Positions 36,901 to 48,900 of a stretch of 64,000 bases of DNA are shown piece after piece (the stretch's first letter is position 1; each line of letters starts with the position of its first letter). The translations under genes were made by a program, and so were the position numbers. Under the pieces are notes generated by a model, which was not told the origin of the DNA, made no database searches, and was given only the letters and a program-made list of their open reading frames with translations. This DNA is from Amblyornis subalaris. Taxonomy: Eukaryota > Chordata > Aves > Passeriformes > Ptilonorhynchidae. The stretch is from contig JACAXG010000007.1 of the NCBI GenBank assembly GCA_018881555.1, positions 944,643 through 1,008,642 on the forward strand, in the 5' to 3' direction.

Positions 36901-39900
36901 TAAAATCCTAAGAAATCGCTCACTTGATTGCTACTAACTCACCTTTTATTACTTTGCGTGGGCTTAGATTTGATCCAAGACTGGTCCAGTGACAGCGCAC
37001 CTGATATCTTTTCGTTTGTTCCATATATGTGGAACTTCAAAGTCATGTTTCATCAGTTTGAAATGATTTGGGCAGCAAATCAACACAACTGGATTGACTG
37101 TTCCACCAAACAACAAGAGAATGGTGAGATCACTGTTTTAATTTGGAAGAAGTAGTTCATGCTGCAAAAATTATCTGCAAAATATCGTGTATTTTATATA
37201 TAGAAAGAGTATTAGAATTGCACCCAAAACCTGGTGTGTGAAGAAAAGCACCAGATATTAGTTACAATTATTTTTGTTTGCCTGCAATTTCATTGTGCTA
37301 ACTACGGTGTCTTTCTAGAAAGGGCAAGCTGTAGGCAGTAAATACTTTNAGAGTAATTGATTACAGTAATTGATTACTCTGACTACGCTGTAGTTAAAAT
37401 GGCAATTTTCTGTGTCATGAGTTCTTTAATATCTTTTTATTATTTTTACCTGTGTGTTTGATATTTCATCTAAGAACAAAATAGGGAGTAATTTTGACAA
37501 ATTTGTTTGTTTCTTTGTTTTTCCTTTTCTCTCCCAGTTTATCTGGCAGCTTGTGGAGAAACTCTAAACATTGTTTTTTCTCTGCCTTTCACTGACTTTG
37601 TTCCAACCACATGTAATACTAGATTCTCCTTAAGGGTAAGTTCTTTTGTCTTCTAAATGTNAGATAGCTTTCCTACCTTCTTGAATCAGGAAGTTCTGAA
37701 TTATCTCTTTCCTGAAAGAAAAAAACTCTTTTTCACTTCCAGTTCAGAGAATTTTTCTTTAAGTAACCCAGAGGTAAAGGGTGTCNGTTTGCTTGTGTGA
37801 AGCATTTAATCATAGGCTGGTTTAATTTATATATACACAAACCTAAAAATATTTCTGAAAAATATATATGTGCATATGCTTCATACATACATATATAAAC
37901 ACATTTAGTATGTATATATTTTAGCTAGACTTAGACTGCATGTGTGTGTTTTATCACTCGGAATTCTGTTCCCCTTTATTTAGGAAATGTGAAAATCTAA
38001 TGTATTTTCAAAGATNGAATCAAATACTGTAATGGCTACCCCCAAACCATTTTGTAAATCCATCTTCCAGATTTTTAAGAAGTTCTGTATAATAAATAAT
38101 GATNATAAAATGTTTTTAACAGATGCAGATAATTCTTTGAAAGACTGTACTTCTTGTCTTTCCTAAAATAGAAGCTGTCTACTGCTGCTAAAAATAAAAC
38201 ACTAGTTGATGGTGATGTTGGTAATTTGGTGTAATTTGATANCAAAGAAAGCAATGTTTTGGTTTTTTTTTTCAAGTGTGACTTAGTTGAAATTTAGGGT
38301 AACCTTGGTTCAGTTATTTATCTTCTGCAGCGTGGTTTGAGCAACAGAAGATCAGGAATCACTAAAAGCTGTGTCCCTGTGTTTTATAGATTGCTCTGGT
38401 GTGTTGTTATGTGCAAGTTACTGGACATGTAAGTGTTCAGAACTATAGAGCTCTTGGGATTGTACTAGAAATCAGTGGGAAAACAGATTTCTTGTCTAAC
38501 TTTGCTTGAAGCTGAAGATGATGGCACATACAAACGTGGAAATAGCATGAGCATTATGCATAAAGTGAATGTAAATTAACTTTTCTGTTGCTAATGTTTG
38601 GTTTTAGGGAGAAGATGTTGATCTTCATTTGTATCTACCNGATTGTCATCCTAGTAAATATTCCCTTTTTATGTTGGTAAAAGATTGTCAGCCCAATAAA
38701 ATAAGTCCTGAGTCTTGTATTTCTGCGGAATGTCAAAGTGGTCAGAAAACGGGCAAACCCAAATGGAGGAACATTACTCAAGAAGAGTGAGTTTTATTGG
38801 GATATACATTTACGTCTTTATATTGGCTTTTGGTATTTACTTATTTTGTTTGTGATTCATGAGCTTATGAGGTTGCTTTAAAGATATTTAACGGAAGTGT
38901 TGTACTTGAAATAAAAGTGTGATGTTTCCTTTTGAAAGGGCTGGATGGGTTGAATGCTGGACAGTCCCGAGTGTTGTGTTTACAATTGACTACTCATGGC
39001 ACCCGATTTATCCTCAGAAGGCAGATGAGCAGTTAAAACAATCCTGTAAGTGTCACTACCTTTTCCTTGTTAGCATGTTTCATTTGGGAAGCTGCTGTGA
39101 CTGTGGATCACACNGCTTCAATCTGCGGAGATGAACTTGGAACTGAACTGCTGTTTTATGTCTCAAGNGAATGTGTTGATCATTAGAACACACTGGGTTT
39201 GATTTAAAAGCTGACAACATTCCATGCTGCTGCATTTCAGAATGTGTCCCAGTTCNTTGTGTAAAAAAGAGGATACTGTCTGCAGTTCACTCCTCCTTGT
39301 CCTCAACAAAGTGGATCTCTTAAATGGNTTGTTGCTTGCACAGGATAAAATATCACTTGGTATATTAAACATTGGTATATTAAATAGGAAATTCAATATT
39401 TTTGACCATATCATGTTCCTTAGCTTTTCTAGGCTTTTTTCACTTTGGATGTCATCTTANGATTTAAATATTTAATTACATTACATATGAGATATAATAA
39501 TACTGTCTTACCTTTATGGATATGAGACTCAGATTTCATTGTAGCTGCCACTGTTAAAGTGAACCATGGCCATCAAAAANGAGTGTTAGACTGGTCACTC
39601 TGCCAATAATACCTAAGAATTTTTGAACTGTCTAAATATTTCTAAATAACAAATATCCTACAAGTATGTGCTTGCGAAAAAAAGTTATAAACACAGAGAT
39701 AAAAGTAAGTTAATTGAAATGCAGAGGGAGGTATGCAGGAAGTTATGGGGTTACATAAAACTCTTTCAGGTTGAGATGCTAGAAGCAGAACTGATGGAGG
39801 AGAGGTGTTAGAAGAATAATGAGGGCTAATTGGAATGGGCCTCAATCAGCAGGTGTTAGAAGACATGCTGGATAGAGTTTTTAGGTTTTGAGTTCCAACA

Positions 39901-42900
39901 ATTCACATCTAAAAGAACTCAAATTTTAGAGGATGAAGCAGAAGAGGTAAGATTGATTTTGCAGATGTTCATTAAGTCCTCTTGTGAGACTGTCAGCTTG
40001 TGTCAAATGTGCATTCTTCACATTTTGAAAACATTNTCATAATTGTGGCAATTGAAACCTGCATTTGGAAGTTTGTACNTACACAGGTAATTCATCTGCA
40101 GCTTCCTTCAGTGAATAATTCAGCACAGTCCACCTCACTTCTACTCTGTGGTGCTGATGGAATGTGTTTGTTGCAGTGGCAACATCTGTATTTTATTTTG
40201 AGTCAGTCGATAAAACTCTGAGAAAGAAATATGTTGCNTTACAAAAAATGTAGTTTCCCAGAAAAGTAGTCATCTCACTGCAGCATTTGGCTGATTTATA
40301 ACTCATAACAGTGCAAGCACTCAGCAAGAACTGTAGACAGTAATGGTGAATTAAAGCCTTGCAGGTTTGTGGCTGCAGGTGTCTGTAGTTCTGTACATGC
40401 CAGTTCTTCCAGTTAAACTGGCACCTGAAATCTTCCTCCAGCTGGAACATCAATTTTTGATGGTTTTCCCATGGAGTTCTCTACTCCTCAGCAATCACTT
40501 CACATCCCCGAAACACTTGCAGTTACTCACTTCATTCTTGTTGCCTTTCCTCACTTCAAAAAGATAATGTGGCTTTCTTGTCCCTAACCCCAACTAGGAA
40601 GAAGGGGTAGGAGATAAGATTTGAATTTCCANACTGGTTTGTGACTAGAGTAATCGAGTTGCTGGAGACAAAATTTTGGCCTCCAGAGCTACTAGTTCAG
40701 AATAGATTTTTTTAATACAACTTTTGCACTTTACATGTTTATTCTCTTTTGTTTACTCTGCAGTAGCTGTGTGGTTGTGGGAAATCTGCTCCGCTGAAAT
40801 GAAAGCATGGCTCTGTTTAACTTCAAAAGCAAGATAAATACACTGAATATTTTTTTCAGAACTTGAAGGATTGTTTTTCTCTTGCATAATTAACATTGAC
40901 TAAAATATTCTATATTTTCTTGTCTTCCCATGGTTACTGGAGATGAGAAACCAGTTCTGTAGCATACCCATGTTAATGTAATTACACAATCCAAGTTAGG
41001 TAGCTGCCAAAAGTTGCATATTTAATACACATTCCTGTTTGCTGAACTTTGTCCGACAGAAGCCTAACTAGTAATCCAAATCTGTTCTCTACTCTATTTT
41101 GCTCCCAAGTGTCAGAAATGGAAGAAACAATGTTATCTGTGCTAAGGCCCTCGCAGAAAACAACCGACAGTGTGATTTCATCTCCCACAGCTTCCACCCG
41201 CCTTCCCCTCGACCCCTCGGAGCTGCCCCCGGATAAGCTCCACGTGGAGCTGGAACTCTCCCCAGATTCCCAGATAACGCTGTATGGACCCTTGCTCAAA
41301 GCCTTTCTGTCCATAAAGGTAGGCATAGGAACACGACTGGTAAAATTTATGGGTGGCCACATGTAGGAAAGGGAAATAATTAGTGCGAAATGGAAAATTT
41401 GAATTCTGAAGAATGTGTGAATTTGGATGAAAAGTTTTTGTAAGTACTAATTTGGAATAGCTGTTGATAGGGTGGAGCTGGGATGAATTCAATTGGCACA
41501 GACTTACGAGAAGAATTCATATCTGTGTATATAGATATAGACCCAAATCAGCATAATTTTCCTTTCAAGAAATAATGTATGCTCTGAACATGTGCAGAAA
41601 ATTTCTTGAGTTTTGCAGTAATAAAATGAAAAAAAATCTCCATTATGACTAGAGCTCATGTAAACAACCTTTTTCATGTAAAATTATCTCAGAACCCATG
41701 CTTTTAGTGCATTTTAAGTTCTGCAGAGTGCCCTTATTATTTGTTTTGGNTTTTTTTTTTAAAATAGATTCCATGACATTTCTGGAGTTAGGATCGTGGA
41801 GGGGAGTGGGGAAGGACATAAGAATAAGCTTAATTTAAAAAGCTTCTTCAATAAATATTGGAGAAGAATTATGCCTCCTTTTCTTGACATTTATCTATTA
41901 TGCTTTAGAATGTGTGCTTGTGTTGTTTTTGCCATGTCATCTTCCGNGACTGATTTTTTTTTTAGGGTGTCTAAGTTTAATTTCTTCTCATCTCCTTCAC
42001 CTTCTCTTGTGGTGACAGAAGCAGAGGCAGTTGAACATGTCACTTCTGTTCGACTACCAGTGAAATGCTTGGGGTTTGGTTGATCTTTGTGGTTGTCTTT
42101 TTTTTTTTTGTATGTGTGTGTGTGGCTTTGGGTTGGGGTTTTTTTTGGTGGGCTTNTGCTTGTTTGTGTTCTTCTGAACATCTGTTTCAACCTATGCAGA
42201 TCTAGGCTAAGGTATTGCTTCTGGAGGCTGTCATTTTGGAGCAGAGGTTGAGGAATTTTCTGAGACAGGTGATCAATATCAGGACTCACTGAAACAGTCA
42301 TTTTCATGAATTTATGTAAGGTATAGCTTGTAAGCAACAAATAGCAGAAAACACTGTTTTGTGGAATATAGGGCTTTGAAAAATGCTCATTATTTTTTCA
42401 TGTTGTCGATAAAATAAACAGGATTAAAATTAGGCCAGTATTGCATCTTAAAGACTTGATTTCTCCTGATGCAGAGGAAATNCACATATGTTTGAATTGT
42501 TTATTGAGCCCCTTTTTTGAAGCCTGTAAATTCGTGAGGTAGTTCTGGCTTTTCAAGCAAAGCANTGCTCTTTGCCTCTGGAGGTAAATGTAAACAGTGT
42601 TACATTAGATCCTTGATTCTGTAATGATTTAATTTTTTTATTCATCTTATTTCTCATGAAATTTAGATTTTCTATTCTAATTCTCAAGAGAGATTTTAGA
42701 CAAGTAGCTTTTTTATGAAAATGTGCATTTATTGCTCTTTTTAGCATTTTCGAAGCTATGTTTAGATCTTTTTGTCCAGCTGTGCTGAGAGCATCTCTTG
42801 AAAGATTTCTACGAGTTTTTTTTTTTTTTTATGTTTGTTTTCCTGGCTTGTGGTTGAAATGTTGTTTTCAGTTTGTTTTCATTGATCTTTTTTTAATACA

Positions 42901-45900
42901 TGGGGTAGAGATTCCTGGACACACATTGTTCGTGCACCTTTGTTAAGCCTTCAAATCTTGGGAGGTAGTTTTTTGGTGTAGCACACCCTGCCAAGGGTTT
43001 AGTGTCTGGAAATGTATGATTTATAGGTGCTGGTATTCACAGCAGAAGTTGCCAGGAGTGAGTTACTGGAGTTCCTACCACCCTCTGCTGGGTCTACCTT
43101 ATTAAAAATTATTGTGAGAAAATTCTTCCTGAGAGTCTAGCTTTGTCTTTCTTAAGGGGGAAGATGTGACAAATTGCCAGAAATTTGATGGATTTTCTGT
43201 TTCCCTGTAGATTTTGGCAGAGTTATTTTGTCCTTAGATAATTGAAGAGGATTTGCTTAGAAACAGGGTGACTTTTAGACCCAAGGAAGAAATATTTATG
43301 ATCTAATATTTTAGAAACATGTTTTAAGACTTTTATGCTTGCTGAAAAAAACATTCAGAAAGTTGGGTGAGGGTGACTTCCTGCAGGATGTGTTTTGTGT
43401 TCTTACTCTGTTATCTATCTTTAAAAGCACAAAATCTGTTTAAAAATGTCAGTAATAATATTTCAGAACAGTTACTTGTGTTGTATGCATCTCAAATACC
43501 AGTACTGTGAGAACTACTGAGGCCCTTTCATTTCCTGCAAAGCAGATGGCCTAAATTTGCTCAGTTAAGCTATCCAGTTTTCATAAAATAAACGTATAAA
43601 TGTTTCTTTAGCTATAGATTGTAGCTGTACCACTTATTTTAGGGAGTACTAACCTACAGAAGATTGGATTTGTATTTCAGTTAATCGTCTATGTGTTTTT
43701 CATTTGTTTTTCATATGGTCATAACAATTCTTTTTCCTAGGAAAATTATTTTGGGGAAGATGACATGTATACTGATTTTGAAGAGGTTATTTCAAGCCCT
43801 GTTTTGTCCCTGTCAACATCCTCAAGCTCTGGATGGACAGCTGTTGGAGTGGAAAATGACAAAAAAGAAAATGAAAGTTCAGTCAAGCCCGTTCACCCTC
43901 TTACTTTACGCCCATGGGATATCACTGTGCTTGTTAATTTGTACAAAGTGCATGGGAGATTGCCNGTGGTAAGTACTTGAAAATCATAAAAGAATTTGCT
44001 TCATGTAATTTTTAATTTTTTTTTTTAGTTTCATAATCTGGACCCGCATTTAACTGCCTGGAACCTTTAGTTGGCATGGTGCTTACTGAAATGTATATAT
44101 ACTGTCTGCTGAAACAGTNGCTGTCTAAACAATTTTGAGACAAGATTTATTTTGTTTATCTGGGAGGCAGAACCAGATAGTTTTCTAATATGTCTTTTTA
44201 TGCACAGAACTTGATTTGTGTTGGATTTTTGATTGACCATTTCNATTTCTCTGCTAATTAGCAAATTTGTCTTGTAATGGTGCAGTCTGCTCTGTGCACC
44301 TGCATTCTGAGGGAACCCCAGGAATAAAAATCCAGATNAAAAATTGGGTTCACTGAAATAGGTTTGAATTGCTGTTTATGCAATTGTCAAAAAGTTTTTG
44401 AAGTTGCACAGGCTTCTTTTTGNAAGAAAATTAGCATACTTCCTGCTCACAGGTTTGCAACTAACAGTAAAGTTTCAACCATGTGGTGTATTTTCAGTTT
44501 CTGAAACACATATGTTTATTTATTATTTCAGCATTGCAGTCCAGATGGTCCAGAGTGCCCTACAGCTTTCTTGGAGAGGTTGTGTTTCGAGATGAAGAAA
44601 GGATTTAGAGAAACAATGCTTCAGCTTGTACTGTCTCCAGTGAATTTGTTTCTGAATGACANTTATCAGGTAGTCAGTCAGTGTTCGCGTGTGTGCATTG
44701 TAGGAGTTGTGTTGATCTTAAAACTGAATTCTTTGTTGGGAGGAATATTCCTGTTGTATGACGTTTATTAAGGCTTGTGAATCATAAGCAGCATTGAAGA
44801 AAAGTCTGATGCATATTTGGTAGAAGTCTTTATTTTTATCCAGAACTTTTTTCATTTTGCCAATGAAATAAATAGGATTAAAATTAGGCCAGTATTGCAT
44901 CTTTTCCAAGAGTTGCCTTTAACTTCCTTGTCCTTCCCAGCGGCCTGCGGTGGATGAGGTCCTTCGGGAGGGTCACATCAGCCTGTCGGGGCTGCAGCTG
45001 CGCGCTCACGCCATGTTCTCCGNGGAAGGCCTGCCCCTTGGAAGTGATACTCTGGAATATGCCTGGCTGATAGATGTGCAGGCTGGAAGCCTCACAGCCA
45101 AAGTTACAGCACCGCAGGTACCACCTAGAAACCATTCTAGAAGTATTGAAGTATTAGCCTTCCTTCTTCTAAAACTGGCGGCACATGGATTTTTGGAAAG
45201 CNCATGATCTCAGCTGAGTTTGGATCCGTCTGTGCCTTAAGTAACCTTTATAGTTTGAAAATCTAATAATTTCTTAAATGAACAGGAGATGCCAAATGAG
45301 CCATTGTCAAAGTCATGTTTTAAAGCAGGAGGCGAATGAGATCATTTGTGGAAGTGTAGTACAGGCAGGCCTCAGGAGTAGCTGGCAGCTCAGTCGTGGT
45401 GCTCACTGCATAAATCCTCCTGCTCGGTCCCACTGGAACATCGTTTGCTTTTCCAGTATTGGATTCTGTTAGGTCAGTCTTAGCACTAACCTCTTTTAGT
45501 TTTGCCATTTATGTTACATTTGTTTTTCCAGATAGGTGAATGGCTCCAAGTGTAAAACGGATCATTTTGATTTATTCCTGGTGTGGTCTGNCAGATCTTT
45601 AAAGAAGGTTGCTTTGCCAGTGTATTCTGGGGCATAAGAAAAGTACATACATTCTATTTAGTAGTTGCTATTTCATTTATTTATTTTTAAATCTTTAAGA
45701 CACTTCTGCATCTTCCTCTAAAAATTGGCATTATTTTCTAGGATTAAACACATATTTCATTGGGAGACTTAGGCAGCAAATAAAATTAAAATAAGGCATA
45801 AAAGGAAGCAAATCTAAAAAATAGACTCCAGANAGATTTTCATGCTACATATACAGATATTTGTGGTGGTGCTTCACAAAATGCTGCCACTGATTTAGGT

Positions 45901-48900
45901 AGTTTGTAGTATTTGCTTCACTGCTCCGTGGTTCAAAATGAAACCTAGTTGATGCAAAGTACTCTAAGGTTAAAGAACACTTCTAAATCCTTAATGAAAC
46001 CTANGGATTTTCTTCCCTTACAAAGCTATTCTCAATTGTATGCATCATATAGGATATTTATTTTATTTTTAGTTGTCAGCACTGCTATGGAACAGAACTT
46101 TGAATTTGCTGTTTCAGGGTCATTGGCTTTTTTCTTCCCGTAGTGTGATGTATTGCAAGAATTTGTGAAGGGACAACACTGAATGGAGGAGGAGAGATTT
46201 TGTGCAGGACAGTCATAGCTATATTAAATTCCATGTAAATTACTGCTGATTTTAAGTGCCCTTTCCTTCGGCAAGCCAAAGAAAACCCATTTCCCTCTCA
46301 TAATANAGACAGACAGTCATGAATCATTTCCTTTATGAGCGAGCTAACTATATAAAAGACTTAAATCGACAATAGGCTAATTACTAGGCCTAGCAAGAAT
46401 CAGCAGTGTTTTGTTGAGCCAGTTTCCTCCTATGCTTTCTAAATGTAACTTTGTTGCTTTTCTACAAGAAATTTGACAGTTAAATTAAGANTGGTAATGA
46501 AGTACCTTGAGGTATTCTTTGTGATAAAGTGTGGGGAGCTCGATCTTTAGAGTGAAGTTCTCACTTGACTGTAATAGCAAAAGCTGTTGCCTTTTATTAG
46601 GAAATAATTTCGGGAATTGTTTAATGTCACAGTGCTTTTCNGTGGAAAACTACAGGCTTGCATGTTGGGGTGCACACAAGAATAAAAATCAGCCTTGAGT
46701 ATTAGGAAGGAACTGCAGCCAGAAGGGTCTGATGGGGCCTTCGTTTTCACTCCTGCTCCTGTCCCAGCCTTTGGTGTTGTTCTTTCAGTTCCCCATCAAA
46801 TCCCAAAAGTTCATTTTGCATAGGTGGTGTTAGTGTGCTGCTGTTGTTTGCTTACAGCTTGCCTGTCTTCTGGAATGGGGGCAGACCTTTGTATTCCACG
46901 TGGTGTGCCGCGAGTTTGAACTGGAAAGGCCCAAATCCGTCGTACTCTGCCAGCACGGGATCGATCGCCGCTTTTGTGACCCAAAGGTACCTTTCCATCC
47001 ATCTGAACTGCTCACTATACACGCACGGGTTCTTTGGGACAGTTCAGAAATCCAGCCTTAATGTTGCCAAGACACATGGAGTATATAGTCAGATGGAATG
47101 TTAACCAGAACTTAAATAAAAAGATCGGCACAAATTAAACAAAAACTCCTACTGGACATTTATGTTTTTCTTCCTTTATTCCTTTTTTTTGCTTTTTAAT
47201 TCAGATGAACTCTGTGCCTGGGCCATGCCCAACATCTGATGAATTAAAGTACACGATGACACGCTTAGCCATGGATGGAGCAGATCTATATGTGGTAGAA
47301 CACGGCTGTGCCACCAATATAAAGGTAAAAATATTTCTCTTAACATACTTTTTTGTCTATAGGGTTCTTTGTATTTTTTTATATAACAGGAACCTGAATT
47401 AATTGCTTGCTTGCATGCAATGAACTAAGCAGAATTTCTAAAACTTTATGTGATAAAGGGTCTTGGACTGGGCTAGGAATAGGTCAATTTGGCTTCTACT
47501 TATTCCGTTAATTTCGTTGGAAAATGTTAAGGTGGAGTATATGTCTCCCAAAATAAAACTGGAAGCTGTAGGATTGGNGTAAAATAATTTAGAAGACACT
47601 GGGCAATATAAATCTCAGTGTTTGTACGTGAGAGCTANTAAGAACTTGTGCTGTGAGTTAGTAATTCAGCGAATGGAAATGATTGGTATGGATCGTGTAC
47701 AAGTCAGTGCTGGATAACTCACGATCTGCCTGTGTGATACAGCTGCTTGAATTAAGATGTATCTTTGGTAAAGAAGTGGTAGTGCCACTGCCTGACTGAA
47801 TCTTCTGTTCAAAAAGGGCTATGCGGAGGAGAGCTGATATTCTCTCCATTATCCTACTGCACAGGAAAAAACTGGAATAATTTGCTCAGTATAGCAAAAT
47901 ACAAGTACAGACACAGTTAAGTAATGGTAACAACAGAAAAGAAGAAACCTGCCATGCTGATATAACTGAGTAGTAGTTGTGCTGTTAGTTAATAAATTCA
48001 GTTTTAAACANTAGACTTAAAATTAAAGGTTTTGGGTGCAGCTTCACATTATGAGCAAGAATCTGACCGAAGGGCAGTGGTAATTATTTTAGACATGNTT
48101 TTAATGACGTATATCTCATCATTTGAATGGCTTGCTGCCCTGTGGCAGTAAAAAAATATATTTGAGCCTCTGAATTCTTTTGAATCCAATATTAAAAAGC
48201 ACCATNATAAATATTAACTGTGTCTGCAGGCATAAATATGAATGGCAGTATTTTCAAAGGCAGCTTAATAACCTGAACCACTCTACAAAATTATATCCTG
48301 AATGTGTTTCATTCAAATTTAAAAAAAAAATGTTTTCAGTGGTCCTTTATAATCTGTGACAGATGAGAAGTAATAATTTAATGTTAATCCTGTGGGTATC
48401 TCTTCCATGGCTGGGTTATATTTTAGCTTTCCGTGGTTTTGGGTTGGAAAACTCAGTCTGAAATTTCAGGTGCTAGGAGAGGGGTAATCTGCTGTTTGGG
48501 TCACCAAAACTACTGGAATTGCATCAAAACAAGAAATAAAGTGTGATCATGTAGGAGCTACCGTAATGCCACTCATATGGATCTCAGTTAAGGTTTAGGA
48601 CCTGGAATTTCTTGAGTTTTGCGGTGGTTAACATGGTTGTCTCACTGAGGTATTTATTAATTGTACAGTTGATACAGCTTTGTATTCAAAGTAAATAATG
48701 TTTTAGTCTAAGTACATAGCATAACATATACCATATCCAATTATATATCTGATTTTGAAAATTTCAGATTTCTTGGTTCTTAGATGACAGCAAAGACAAT
48801 GATTTAATTTTTTTAAAGTTTCATTACAACACCTNTTGAAAGTTGAGTTTTCTTTTTTGATCCGTTTACGGAAGGATGCTTCTAAGTAAAGATTTTTTTG

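Noticed and set aside
42020..42060. Exon-like stretch in intron 19 (EAEAVEHVTSVRLP)
   Set aside because: 41 nt between usable AG and GT, frame-breaking in a phase-0 intron, and the acceptor tract is poor.
43043..43057. 15-nt microexon-like segment (QKLPG) before GTGAGT in intron 19
   Set aside because: Weak acceptor and too short to distinguish from chance without transcript data.
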